This document shows positions 22,601-37,600 of a DNA stretch of 64,000 nucleotides, in pieces. Each line of letters begins with the position of its first letter. The stretch's first letter is position 1. A model generated the notes under the pieces. It ran no database searches. It was not told where the DNA came from and saw only the letters and a list, made by a program, of their open reading frames with translations. The position numbers were made by a program, and so were the translations under genes. Location: assembly GCA_050084985.1 (NCBI GenBank), contig JBITNC010000001.1:17732001-17796000 (forward strand), in the 5' to 3' direction. This DNA is from Nageia nagi (Eukaryota; Pinophyta).

Positions 22601-25600
22601 AAGACAAACAGGACAATGACAAGGGGCCATGTGATACAGAAAACTATAGTGCAACACGGATCTAGAGGGCCATCAACTGAAACATTGACTACCATGGAAG
22701 ATCCCATCACAGAACCAATAATGATGGGGAAGAGAGCCCCAAGCTGAGGGGAGTGCGTTGGGCCATCTTTGGGGAAGTTGGAAGCTTCTGCTCAAATCAC
22801 AAATCCAAGACCAAAAGATTGCTAGTATCCGAAAAACATGGTAATAAGGGATTCATGTAAGTTGTCTCAATGACAAATGCAAGGGGAGCCTTATTGCTGG
22901 TAAGAAACAAATTTGTGGCGCCTAGGGTGGGGAGTTAATTGGGTGACCTAGATGGTGGTGCATGGTGAAGACCATCGATGAACTAACATGTCGTTGTATG
23001 TGTGAGAGCTAGAAGGATCTTTTGGGTGGTTAATACCCCCAATAGAAGCGATGGGCTGAAAGAAGTAATCAATCTAGTAGCTATGGGGGTCTCTTGTAGA
23101 GATTTGCACGTATGATCTGTAATCGCTAGTAGACTATGTCTTTATAGGTCCTCAAATACAGATTTCAATTTTACTTATTTGAGATTTCTTGCAATCTTAT
23201 TATGAATTATGTAAAATCAGCATTATGCAATTGAAAACAAAGTTGCAGTGAATTTTGAAACTAAAACAAGCAAATTACTATTCACATAAAATTTTGACAT
23301 AGATTTTATAGTGGAAAATCCCCAATGTTGGAAAAAAACCATTCTTAAAGAGCTTCAAGAAATCTCATTGATCACAAAATGGAGTGTACAACCTTAGTTT
23401 AGTAGGCATGAGTGCCCAAGATCTCAACAATAAAACAACACCCTCACAAAGTTGCCACAACGATTAATCACAACTCTTGACCAACTCATACAAAATTCAA
23501 CAAAATTTGATCAAAAGTCAACAACCCTTTCAATCAACTCGTTGTGGATATTTATAGATGCCAAATTGTCTTTTCACCTACTAAGTATCCCTTTCGGACT
23601 TCATCTTTTGGACTTCCTCTTCTTCCAAATCACACCTCATGTCAATCATTGTTGCCCCCCCAATGATTAGTCAGATGAATTGTTGCATGTCCAATCATTA
23701 GCTGAAACCTTCTAGGGCCCCCACAAATGACTTAAAATACCTAGTGTTACATATCCAACAATTAGTCACTGCAATAATTGGTCTTAGAATGATTAGTCAA
23801 AAAAGTATCAGTGTTTGAAAGTGAATGGACTGATAAATCATTAAATGTCCAACAATAGGATTGATAAATTGTTATTTGTCCAACAACTTGCAATAATCAT
23901 TAGCTATCCAACAATTAAGACTACAAAATCATTGCTAGTTTGACAATTGGACAAAACTACAAAAACTGAAGGTCAAACCCCGTCCAAATATGGTCATGTA
24001 ATATATCCTTGGCAAGATCTTTCAAGTTCTTTCTAATGGTGTATCATTTGCATCAATTGGAGCTATACAACAAACATTACGAGCTTCATAAGTTGATTGA
24101 AATTTTTGACAGGTCTAAACTGCAAGCAAATTCTACAAAACCCATTAGTGATTCTTCCAACACCTGAGAATGAAATTTTCACCAAGAATCCTCCATCAAA
24201 GATATCTATTCACCATACATATGATCCTCCTAGATCACACCTCCCCACTAAGGAGGCTTCTGGTCCCCAAGACCTTTACTTTGAGGGAGGTGAGGAAACC
24301 TTGGTTCTATCATACCATTTCACCTTCTTAAGAAACTACCATTTTAGACCAATTAACCAAACTTCTTGTTGTCCTCTTCTAATGGTATGAACCTTCTTCT
24401 GCAAGACTGAATCCTCCCCAAGTTATGTCATTGCACCCACAAATAAGTCATCAATTGATTGAAAAACTTGTCCTACTGCTTCAGTGATCATGGTTGGTTC
24501 AAACAAAATTCAAGTTATTCACATTAACTACCGAATAAATTTACATATAGGTAGGTAGATTCAACCTATAAGCATTCTTGCTTACCTACTCAAGGATATC
24601 AAATGGTTCATATTGGAGAAGTTTTAGCTTCTTGTCTTGACCTTGTAATCTCTCATTGTTGAGATATAACCACACCTTATTACCCACCCTGAATTTGTGA
24701 TCAACTCTATGTTGATCATGCCTCAGTTTGTATTTTTGTTTGTTGGCTTTTAGTTGCTCTTGTACCTTCAAGTGAACATGTTGGATGTTCTCAATAAACT
24801 TCTCAACATATTCTTCCTTTAGGAGTGCTTGATCATGTTCATCTTGTTGACCAAAATGGTGATGGTAAAAAGTTACTCAAAACATGTCTCAAATGGTGTT
24901 TTATTGATGGAAATATGAATTGACTTGTTGTATGAATGTTGTACGTAGAAGAGTGGTTCATCCCAAGTCTTTGAATGCTTGCTACAATACCCCCTCAAGA
25001 GTTACACCACTACCCTATGAACCACCTCAGTTTGTCCATATATCTATGGATGAAAGGTGGTGCTTCTTTTCAGCTTAGTACCCATCCTTCCCATAAACAA
25101 GTCCAAAACTTGCCCAAAAACCTCAAAATCCTTCATATGTCATACATGACTCAGGATGACCTCTTTCTCTTAGATTTTCACATATTGGCAGGGAACCATT
25201 ATCAACTACTTGTTTCATAATATAATCCGTTAGTAACATCCAAAGTGCCTTCTCCAACAGTAGTCTTTGGATAAAAGGACAACTAGTCCCTAAGCTCGGT
25301 GTGCTCTCCGAAAAATGTCCCTAATGATAAGCAATCAAAGTTCATATTTTTCTTTTTTTTTAAGAGAATGCACTATATACACTAGACTAACAGATTAAAG
25401 TTCTCTGTTGAAACCAAGATCAAAGACCCTATTTTGATTTTCACTTAAGTGAAAATAACATACAAATCCATCTTCGTCCAACATGTCTAAGTAGGTATAA
25501 CAAATGGCTTAGACATGTCAAAAGAAACACATATGAGGAATTAGTCCATGTGAAAATCTTTTCCATGAATTGATATGAATCGATGAAAGAAGTAGGCAGA

Positions 25601-28600
25601 AGACTCTCCTTGTGGACCAATTCACAGTGTATGATAACAATCACTAGAAATGCTTTAGGTACCATCTTCCCCACAACAAACATATGACCCTAACTCCCAT
25701 GACCCACAACCTCTTCGTTGCCAAAGGATGGAAAATATATACACCGAGGCATAAGGATTGTAGGAGTATAAACTTGATATTTATCATGACCAAGCTCAAG
25801 ATCAACTACCAATCCTGGTTCTTCCAATGCATACTATGACTTTTGACTCCACTGCACCTTCATTCTCATACAACAAGTAGCCACCAAAGATATCACCAAT
25901 GTCCCCAATCTCACGTTCATTTTGGTATACCAATTCTTGAGCATGAACAACTAGAGCATCCTCAATATCTTGTCGTAACAATTCCTACGCCTGAACAAAT
26001 AAAGAATCTTCAACATCTTTAAATTCCAAGACAAAAGGCTCATCCATTGCACACTCTTGTTGTACTTCAAGTATACCTTCATCCTCGAGTAACAATAGGC
26101 AATCAATATCATCCATATCTAGAATCTCATATTTATTTTGGTATGCCAATTCATGTATCTTGCCAAATAGAGCATCTTCTATGTCTTTGATCTCTAAATC
26201 AAAAAGCTCATCCGCCATAACCTTTTGTTTTATTTCGATCATATCTTCTTTCTCTTGCAAAGACATGAAGTCATCAATTATAACACTCCATTCTTGGACT
26301 TCATCTTCATATTTCAGACCAAAAGATTCTTTTGTTTCCCATGCAAGGCTAATAAGGCTGTTTTTGGCATCAACATCATTGGATTTTGAATGTGGACCTA
26401 GCTTAGGATCATGTTCATCATCAACAAAGTTCTTCTCCAACCTTGTCTTGCTTGGTTGATCCTCAAAGAAAAATCCAAAAGTAAAATTTGTCCCAGGGAT
26501 ATTTTCATGTATGGATTCTACCGAATATTTGTCTTCTTCAAAAGAGCAACTACTTTCACTTTCTAACCTTTCTTCCTCATTTTCAAAGACACATGGAGAG
26601 TCATAATCACCCAAGATGTGGACCCGTTTCTTATTGAACAAGATTGGAATTAAGATTGAGATATCCAAAACTAAGATGTCCAATAAATGTTGTACTTGTG
26701 ATCCTTCAAGATGCATGTAGACATTCTTCAAGAGCCCAACTATTTTTGCTTCACAATCATTAATTTCCATAATTTCTTTGTCATTTGCAATTGGAACAAG
26801 CCCAGCTTCGCAGCAAACAGCATATGGCATAATATCCATCTCTAAAGTAGGACACACCAAACAATTCTGGAACACTTTGTCATTGTATAAACACATAGAT
26901 ATCACAAATGGTTGATGTTCTTCTACTTCTTGAGCTATCTCTTGTTCTAAACTCAATTCCCCTGATGGGCAAAGTTCAAACTGCTCATTTGTTTTGGTGT
27001 TTCAACATCCTCACAAAGATAAGACTTTGAAGAGTCAAAATCATTCAAGGTTCAAATAGATTTTAAAAGCACACTGCATTAAATGTGGTGTTGCCCTAAA
27101 ATGACTGAAAACCCTAAATTAATTGAAAAGATAGCTCTAAAATGGATGAAAAGCCATAAATTTCTAACACTAACTGAGAAAAGCATTTAATAACATAGTA
27201 TTTGCATTTTGAATCCGTGGGAGCAAAAACTCATCCTTCATGGTTCATATAAAATAAAATAGTCTTAATACTATCCCCCATCTATGCATGTATCAATAAA
27301 ATACTCAAAAAGGTCATCCTTTCAGCAATTGACTCCATTCGATGTTTGAAATGTTGAAGTTTTTTTAGTCATGGTTGATGAATGCAATCTTCCTAGGGAG
27401 CTTCAGCATCATATCCATCTTTTGGCAATACTTGTCAATCATCTTAGAAGTCGATTCCATTTGATATCTCCAAATGGTTAATGACCTGTCATGCTCAATA
27501 ATTGTTCCTATTTTAATGAGGTTAACATCCTTAACTTGTAGGAGTTCTTCAATCAAATTTTTGGTTTCAAGGGCCACCTCTTCTGCATTTCTGACTTGGC
27601 CATCTTCCCTTTTGACAAACTCTACCTTCATCTGATAGTTAACCATATGTCGTTCGAATTCTTTTTTCAATTCATTCCTCATGCCATGCCAATAAGATAT
27701 TCACATCTTTCAATTGCATACTGCAACCAATCATGTTGGATATAGAACTAGATATAATAACTTGTTTTTGCTTCTTCACCACTTGCATCCCTTTCCAATT
27801 TCACCACCATCGAAAAGTACATTTCAACTTTCTTCAAAGTTTCCAAGATTTTCTATTTCAAAGTTTCCACCAATTTTCTTCTATCAGAACATAGGAATAT
27901 TGTGCACAAAGCTTCTGAACAGCCTTCATTAGCCAATGATTCTTTTTTCAAATTGATGTCCATATTCCACGAAGCTATCAACTTAATGTCTTCAGAATTC
28001 ATTCTTGTTGCTTCTATTTCTTTCACCAACTTGTTTTTCTTAGCCAATTGTCTTTTTAGATCACTGATTTCTTGTTCTCTTTTTAAACCAGATTTCTCCA
28101 CAATTTCCCCAACTGAGCAAAGGAGATGCTTTTTCCCATGCGAGCCCATCTCCATTTTCACATCCTTGCTTTGTACCATTATGTCATGAGGACCTTGAGG
28201 ATGCATTTTCTTCTTGTAGACCCTATCAAAGGATAACCCATCTTCTTGACGATGACAAAACCTTCTAGATCATTGTCGCTCTCTTCTTCCATTTTTGTTT
28301 CATCAAAACTTTCATCTTCATTATCAACAATTTTGCTCTAATGGTATCTTTACATTGTGTTGATAACATTATCCATGTCAAAATTCCACTCTTTTTGTTG
28401 GCTTGCTAGGACACTATGAGTTATCGATAACTCCTCAAGTTCTAGTTCTTTTGGTGGTTCTCTTGAAGTTCCCTCTTGGTATATCATAACCTGTTGACCC
28501 TGGTGTTAGCAACTTTTCTTTTCTTCCTTTGTTCTTCACTTTCTATTTTATCTTCATCATCACCTCCTCTATTTCCTCCTGATACAGGAGATGATTTCTT

Positions 28601-31600
28601 GATTTGAGAAGTAGGTCTCTTATGGTGTCCGCTTTTCGATTCTTTGCTCTGTTGTGATTGTGAATCTTTCTTGTTATTTCAATGAGATCTAGAGCAAGAA
28701 GGTGTGTCCATAGGAGGTGGCATTATTAGGGGTGATTCTTTACATACTTCAGTACCAATTTCTGCTATACACTGATCAACAGCTACTTCAATTATTTCCT
28801 CAACAACTTCCATTCTTCCTAGAGTAGAGATATCCCTTATTGAATCTATCAATTTTTCTAAGGTCTTATTAGAATCTAAGCTTCTGGTTCTTTCATCACC
28901 GCACTTCTCTTCACCTTTTCTTATCCTTATTACCTTCACCCTCCTCACTACTATCAGATTCTTCTCCGCTTGAATCATTTGAATCTGAATGTGAAGTAGA
29001 ACTCTTATTGGAATTAGAGTTATTGCTCTCATCAAAATCGGTACTACTATCGGAACTCACAATCTCTTGTCTTAAGCAATTCCTGATGAAGTTTTGTCAT
29101 CTCCCTATCTTCAATGACATTTCTATACTTCTCAACAGCACCTAATGTTTGATGTGTGATGGAAATGGGCCAGCTTCTCTTGTATGTTAAGCAAAATTGG
29201 TGTATCTTCCCTTTAGGATCATAATTTTTCGCTACATCTGCCGTGGGAAAGCCATAAAGTAGAATCTTTGTCTTTGCCTCCTTCCATAGTGTGCATGAGT
29301 ATTCACCAATTATAATTGGCAGGTTAAAGGTTGCATCTTTCTTTTTCAACACCTTCTCCCTTAAATAGAAAATTTGTTATTGGCACACCTAGGAAGCATG
29401 ATGGGTGGTTCTTCAAACCCGTATACTTTAATGTATGTAGCATTGGAGTTCTCCATGAAGAAATAAGCATACCCTTTGACGGCCTAAAAGGCTGAATCAG
29501 TGACTCTTTTAATTGCCTCTTTTTCTTTTATCTCACTCAAGATCTGGTATTTCCAACCGTCTATCTTTATTTTGTTATTCTCCCATCTTTATTTTGTTAT
29601 TCTCCCACCTTTCTTGATACCAAAACTTAGGATAAAAATACCATATTGGATTTGTGGGCTTTAGTAGTCATTCAAGGATGGCATAAGTTGTTTTTCTATT
29701 TTTCCCATGCAAGAGCAAATACACCAGATAAGAATTCATGTAGAAAGTCTTGGAAGAGTCGATTTCAATGAGTTGCTTGTATAGAGAATCACTAATCACT
29801 TTGTTCCATCTTATCAGTTGATTCTTGGCCATCAAATTAATAAACCCTGTAAACTGAATCTTGAACTTTGTGTCATTTGGTTGGCTTGTAATCTGGGACA
29901 AGAGGTTGATCATCTATGAAAAAATTGTATAAAAACTTGTACTAGGAGCATTAATCAATTTCATACTAGTGAAATATTTACAATCCTCCTGCAACCAACC
30001 CTTGATCAATTCAGTGGGCTTTCCCAAACTATGATAGTATGCCAAAGAATCCTCCTCTGTATAAGGAAACCCTTCACTTGGGAATCTGAATGTTGGTTCA
30101 ATTCCTTCCATGGAGAAATTCATGATCTTGTTTCCTGTTGTATCGTAGAGGGCCCTTTCCTCAAAATTGCATTGTTTTCCCATTTCCCAACATAACTCTT
30201 GGAATGGTGCCACAAAAGGCACAACTGTTATTGAGACAAGTCCAGAAGTGTACAATAGTTCATGTGATAACTGCGCCACTTCTAGTTTTTTAATGGACTC
30301 TAGAGTTTTTACAGGGTCTGTATGGGACCACTCAGTGTCTGTACTCTTCGACAAATTATTCTTAAATTTTACCTCCTAAGGCACAGTTCCAGGATCCTTT
30401 CAGAAAACTATGTTGGTTTCTTTCATCAAATTAGCTATAGTAGCTTTCACTTTGTGAGGTCCAGATGATCCTGCTTTGCTTTGTATGGACTGTTTGGAAG
30501 GTTGCTATTTTACAGAGTGTTTCACATTCTTTTTCATGGGTTGCCCCTCCTTTTCTTTCATTAGTTGTTTTTCTTTCTACTTCAACTGTTCTTCCCTCTG
30601 CCTTACCTTTTCTCTGCTTTCAACCCTATCTCCTTTTAACTTCTTGATTTTCTTTTGGTTTTCTGGGTCCATTTTTGGAATATCAGAATACTTGTTGCAG
30701 CAGAACAGAATTATTCCTAGGGTGAGATGAATGAACAGTTGGATAGAGAGGAAATGAGCTTGGATGACTAGAGGATAAAGGGGGAGGCTCAATCTGATGG
30801 GCCATAAAACAAGTGTTGAAGACTTTTTAGGAGTTTAGGCAACTGGGTGAGGAGAGACAGTAGAGTCGCTCACCTTCTAATCAATTCCCAAGTCTTAATA
30901 GGAAGATTATGCAAGCAAAGAAACTTGTAATTTCATAAAAATGACCTACCTCTGAGCTTGAATAAAGTCAGTGTTAACACCTTTGGTCCGATTCCTCAAA
31001 TGCTTGGCAACTGATGGAAACCATAAGCAAATGACAAATATCAGAAACAAGCAACTTAGATAACGTTAGGATTCTAGGTTTGGAGATTCTAATTGGAAAA
31101 TTGAGAGAATCAGGAAGGATCTTGAGGCCCACTGACTAAGTAGAAGGGGTGTTTCCTGGAAATGGTGTGACCTTTCCTAAGACTTGTACAAGCAAGAATA
31201 CACCTTTTTATGCCTTTGCCATTCTCACTGAAAAGAAATCTTCAAGCTTCGAAGTAATTTCTACTAGGCGCAGGGTTTGGGTATCTTGCCTTAGGCGCTT
31301 AATTTCAAACATTTGCCCCTTTTATCATATAGAAATAATGCGAACTCCATGATCCTCAAAAAAATTTTACTAGAAATGAGGTGTCTTGTCCCTTTATAGA
31401 TTTCCAATGGCACTTGGCAACCTATATTCAGTTGATGGTGTCTCCAGAACAAGGTCACACAATTTAGGGTGCTTGCTCTAGTCACTCAATTTAGGGAGCT
31501 TGGCTTTTGTATCTCCTAAAAATCATGCTAGCTTTCTAAAAGATAGAAAACTTTCCATAAAATGAAGTCTCTAGCCCCTTTTTGCTAGGTCCCATAGTTT

Positions 31601-34600
31601 GTGTTTGATGCCTAAGTTGTCAGGTTTTAGACAATTGCCCCTTTTATCACCTGAAAATCATGCGACCTTCACCACAAATGGAAAATTTACTTTAAATGGA
31701 GTCCTTCGTTCTTTTATAACCCTACAAGGACACTTGTAGCAAACCACAAGCCGGAACTGTCTCTATAAGAAGGTCGCTCAATCCGATTGTCTTACTTTGG
31801 ACGCTAAGTTCAAGCTCTTTGCCTTCTTGCATGAAAGTGGAAACATGCGACCTCTACTTTCATTGAGAGTTCTTATTCAAATGAAGTCATATCCTTCCTT
31901 TTATAGCCTTTTTAATGCCACTTGGCGAGAGACTACAAGCCAAATCCATCCTTTTAATCAAGTCACATGGCTTCAGGTTTATGCTTTGGTCGCATAGTTT
32001 TATTTCCTTGCCTTTTGCATCATGATGGAAGTATGCAACCTATACCATACTTGGAAAATTCCTTACAAAATGAAGCTCACTCTTCCTTTTATAATCTTTT
32101 AATACCACTTGTTAATAAACCACATGTTAGATCCTTCCTTTAGACTAGATTGCACGATTTGGGATGGATGCCCAAGTCGCACAATTTGGCTAGTTTGCTA
32201 TCGGCATGATGGTGGAAGTATGCAACCTCTACTAAAGTTGAAAAATTTGCACAAAATGAGGTCTCCTTCTCCCTTTTATAGGCTTTGGATGACACTTGTC
32301 CTCCATTGGCTAGTTAAAGTCTCCTAAATATCAAGTCGCATGGTTTGAAGTTTATACCTTAGTTGCACACTTGCAGGGACATGCTACTTGCATCATGCTG
32401 AAATCATGCAACCACTTCCAAACTTAGGAAATTTTGCCCAAATGAGGTCTTACTCCTCCAATTATAGTTTCCCGTTGACATGTATTGATTGTTTAACACA
32501 CTTCTAGCCATCCTCCTCATGGTCACATGGTTTGAAGGGTATGTCTTGGTCGCATTCTTTGGGAGATATGCAAATTCCATCTTTGTGGAAACATGTGACC
32601 TAGCCTATACTTAAAATGTTTTGCAAAACAAAGCCCCCAAGCCTCATTTATGACATTCTAAATGACAAGGATCCATTATTGGTCTTTTTTTCTCCTAGCG
32701 CTTCCATGGTTGCAAGGTTTAGGGGTCATGCTCAGGTCACACAATTTTGGAAAGTTGCTTCTAGCACGGGAGTGAAAACATGCGACCTCCCTAGAACTTA
32801 GAGTTTTTGCAAGGAAACTAACACTATGCTCCTTTTAACTTGCTCAAAGGACGAGTGGCAATTGGATCAAGATCCGAGGAGTGTGATATGACTCTTGTAC
32901 AAATAGCCCTTTGTCTCTTCAATCCTCATCCTTCCAGATCATCTCTACTGAAATTACAACATCCTTTTGCAAAAGTAGGGTCCTCAATTTGCAAAAAATT
33001 TAGGGTTGTGTTGTGCGGACACAACAGTAAGTGATATTATATTGTAGTCATGACGAGAATCTAACAAACAGTCTTGAAACATTTTATCTTCAAAGCACAT
33101 GAATAACAAAAATGGTTGATGCTCTTCTACCTCTTGGACCACCTCTTCTTCTAGGTCTGCTTCTTCTGGTACACAATCTTCATGATAAACAAAGCAATCC
33201 AAGAATTGGGGGTGGCCTTAATAGGGTGGGGTCGATTTGTACTTCTCCCTCGTCAACTTCATCTTCTACCACTTGCTCTACATTGCATAACGATGTTTCC
33301 TAGATTTGAATAGACTTAGCAAAAGGCAAATGGGAATCGCATTGAAAGCCATCCTTCCACAACCATGTCTTTTTCAATTCTTTTAATTGGTCCATCAACT
33401 CCAACATTCTCATCATTATTTTCCCTAATCGTTCTTGTTTGTAATTCTCAGTAGCTTACGCAACTCTTAGTTTTTTCTTGTTGATGCTTCCATGTAGCTT
33501 GCACTCTTAATTGCTCTTGTTGATGATTCCATGCAGTTGGTTCCCTTAACTGTTATTATTGATGATTCCATGTAGCTTGCACCCTTAATTGTTCTTGTTG
33601 ATGATTCCATGCAGCCGATGCCTTTTATTGTTCTTGTTGATGATTCCATGCAGCTGGTGCCCTTAACTGTTCTTGTGGGTAGCTTGCGTAACAATCTATG
33701 ATAGGTTTGGAATGTTCTAGAAATTAGGGGAGGTCTATTGCATTGTTGACTTCTCGTTGTTCATTTGATTTCATGTATTGTATTGAGGATGGCACAATGG
33801 TTGCATTGGTAAGGATTGATAATTGAAACTTGTACTTTGAACATGTGGTTGTTGTATGATTGGATTTAAGTAAGCATCGATAGCATTACAAAATGTTCGA
33901 GGTTGTACATACCCAAGTGTACAATATGGTTGTTGAATGTACCCCGAATCACTTTCTTGCAACCATGGTGCTACAACCACAATTGTACAATGTATGATCT
34001 AAACCATTAAGAACCATGTACAGGAAGTATTTGCCATAAAACCAAGCCACCAAAAGAATATATCTCCAAAACTTGAGATGTATACTTGAAACATCTCTTT
34101 GAATCTACAATGAAAGCTTGATGAACTTCAACTTGGTAGCAATTGTCTAGGAGTATCACCTTTCTTGGGTATATTCCCCTTCTTGGGTGACTTATCTCTT
34201 TTAAGTCCTAGCTTGAGCTCAAAAAAGGTTGAAAAGAAAGTTTAATTAACAATGGGTGTAAGACAGTTCAAGGCCCTCCTTCTAGTGCCAATTTATGTTG
34301 GGATGTTTTTGCTTCCTTTTACAAATACCACCTTATGTGATAAATGGAAAGGCATCCAAACATGTGGTCGAGGTTGTGTTACTAACCTCTACTTGCAAGG
34401 ATTGATTACCCCAAGGTTTCTATATCTCAAAGTGTTGTCTATGGTAGTGATAAGAACTTGAACTTGGAATGACTCATTGGCGAGGAGACACAACTGCTAC
34501 CACGTTTATTGTGGGCCCCTGGAGTTTGCTTACACCTATTGAAAGGATAAACTTTTGAGGGTAAACAAGGAAAATAACAAAGTAAAAGCTAAAAGAAATG

Positions 34601-37600
34601 CAAATTGGGGATGATGGCATATGAAGTGAGTTCATTCAAAGACAGGTTCACCAATGGACCAATGGCTAGATCACCTCTCTCTGGGTTTATTATGAGATGC
34701 TTACTCACTTATCCAACCTTGTCACAAATAACCAAGTCCAAATTGTAGACAGGAAGGAGCCTATAGCAGTGTTATCAAGTGCAATAACGTGAGAAGCATA
34801 TCAAACCAAACGACATAGAAAGAACTTCACTAGCATGCATCCATTTACATATGAAATAGAAAACAATGTTTATCAAGTAGAAATCACACAAGTTCTTAAC
34901 ATAACATATTCATTCAACTTTCTTACAAGCATATACTCACAAGAAATGATCACAAGTCATGTAACAACCATAAGCAAACACCAAGTAGAAGTACTCAAGT
35001 TCACAATCCCATGAAATAAATAAGTCTTGATTTGTTTAAGTTATACACCACATTCACATACAAGAGAGTATAAAAGTTTTAGCAAATTTCACAATAGATC
35101 TCATCTTAAGCAAATAATCATCCTCCTTTACAAATGAGCCCCCTTGAGTTATTTATAGTTTTTGAATGAAACCCTAACCCAAATTCAAATTCAAATTCAA
35201 AAGAAATTAACTAAAATTAACCCTAATTCTAACCAAAAAATGACAAATGTCAACATAAAATTTAATTCAGCACTTGTGAGAGCAAATCCTCATCCATCAC
35301 AAGGCATAACCAAAATGTATAGAAATTGAAGTCCAAAATAAACAAATTATGCAGAAATAAATATATTGCATCAAAGATGCAACATTTTCATCCCAATTGG
35401 TACTCATGAATACTTCTATTTCCTTCACCCTTGCAACACATGATTTGAAAATCCCAACTTCTGGCACTCGAAAGACCTACTGTCAACTTGTAGTCGTCCT
35501 TGGGAAGGTCAAGAGCACATTATCTTCCAAATCTAGCAACCTAGAGAGGGACGCACCTCTTAAGCATTCACACTGGTGACTTTTGACAAGTGCTATTGAT
35601 CCCAAAAGGCATTCCTACTTGGGTGCACTTCTCATGCATTTCTTCAGCGTAAGATTCGACACCTTTGTTACTGCCATCATGAGGCTTTATAAGACAGTTG
35701 TTGGTCGTTTTCGAATGGCTGTTGGTGCGCCCTATTTCCCACTCTCTTTGGCTTATATGTTGATGACTTAGAGGACTTCCAACGGCTACACACATACACA
35801 AATGATAGTTGCCTACTTTACCAGATCCATATTGCTATACTGCTTTTTGCAAATGATCTGATCCTCCTATCATACTCCCTTGAGGGCCTTCAAAGACAGT
35901 TGGATGCTGTTGTCCGTTTCTATGACCATAAACAACTCACAGTTAACTTCAGTAAAACCAAGGTCATGATCTTTAATACCTCTAGAGCTACTCTATCTAG
36001 CTTCCATTTTTACTATAGAGGTGAAATAGTTGAAATCTCCACCGCATCTCCACCGCTTACACCTACTTGAGAGTTCAATTCTCTAAGCCATCTTTCAGCC
36101 TGAAGCCTGCCTCACAGGCACATCTCTGCAAGGGATACGCTTCACTCTCCATCTTGGAGCGTCAGTGCTTCTAGATATACTTCCAGAATATCCCTTTGAA
36201 CACATGCCTATTTGATACCCTCATCACACCTATCGTTCTCTATGGATCGAAGGTTTGGAGTCTTATCTCTAGGCCGGTTGAGTGGTCATGTATTGAGAGA
36301 GTTCAGATCATCATGCTTCAGCGTATGCTCCGCTGTAAGTGAACAGTTCCGCAATGCATTGTTCAAAGTGAGTTTGCCATCCAACCACTCCGTCTTGAGA
36401 CTATATTCAAGCTTGGGTCCTTCCTACATAGACTCAGACAATTTGGCAACTCTACCACAGGCAATGAGAGGTATTCTTTTCTTGCTTTGTATTCATCAAA
36501 GAGGATTGCATCACTTGACTCTACTAGGCGCAAATGGTGCTGATACTCCGAGATTAATTTGCTACTACAAACGAGTGGGCATTTCGATTGATCGGCTCCC
36601 ATCCCTTAGTCCCACGCTAGTTGTCCCCTGACCCTCGAGGACGACGCTCCACTAATCTATCATAGTGGATATCTACCGCCACTACATTCAGGTTACTTGG
36701 GTCTCTCCCCCATAGCCTCTTAGCACTAAGTTGACTTTCTACATCAAGCATTTTCTCCAAATCACTGATGGCATTATTGTCATGTCGACCTACCTCCAGC
36801 ACCAGTGGTCCTTAGGGTTGAGGGTTCCTCTTGGCCAGCTTCGAGTTTGTTCACACCAACTTAGGGTCGAGACTAACCATCATATTCCCCAGATGAATAG
36901 GACTTGCCGACTTTGCTCTCTACAAAAGATAGAGAATGAGGAGCACCTCATTTTCAGATGTCCCATCTACTATGAGATCCGAGGACGGTATTAATGCTTA
37001 TTCAAAGAGTCTCATGGTTCGCTACCCACGTTCTTTCGCTACCCTGATGAAAGATGTCTAGCACTCTTCGTGCATGAGATCACTCTTTTCAAGCGAGAAT
37101 CCATACAAAGATCCTTGAAGGCCCCTTAGACCACCAAGCTGATCAATTCTTTCTTCTAGCCTACCTCTAATCCCGCAGATAGGAAACACCCTTCAGATCG
37201 TACTCTTCAACATACCCACGAGCTCATATTGACATGACGTTGTCTTGCCTCCTAGACAGCGACTACACAGTCACAGCTCGAATGACAGTTGTACATCATT
37301 GGCTTCTTTTCCTCTACAAGTGATCCTTCAATCTTAGATGTTGGGAGGGACTCACGATCCTGGCTTAGCCCTTCTAGTCCGGGACACTTTGTGCCTAGAG
37401 TGAACGGATATACATTTGATGATTGAGGATGTTGGTATTGTTTCACTCGATGTAGTGTAACGTAGCTTTATTGCTTTTTGCTTTTACTTTGTCGGTTTCT
37501 AGGGTTTCTCACCGTAGCATTTTCTACATTTAGTTGGATTGTACTTTTCGAGACCCATCGACCTATTTTGGTCACCCAAGGACATTAATAACATTTCTTT

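Noticed and set aside
24097-24390. 97-codon plus-strand frame
   Set aside because: It lies antisense to the sequence after the Gypsy integrase, with no recognisable motif.
30465-30730. Cys/Phe/Ser-rich plus-strand frames resembling secreted or membrane peptides
   Set aside because: They are opposite to the Lys/Glu-rich minus-strand ORF and are explained as its complement.
30809-33031. A clean target duplication around LTR type C
   Set aside because: ACAAG and GTAAG agree at only three of five bases, so I report the LTR but do not count the duplication as proven.
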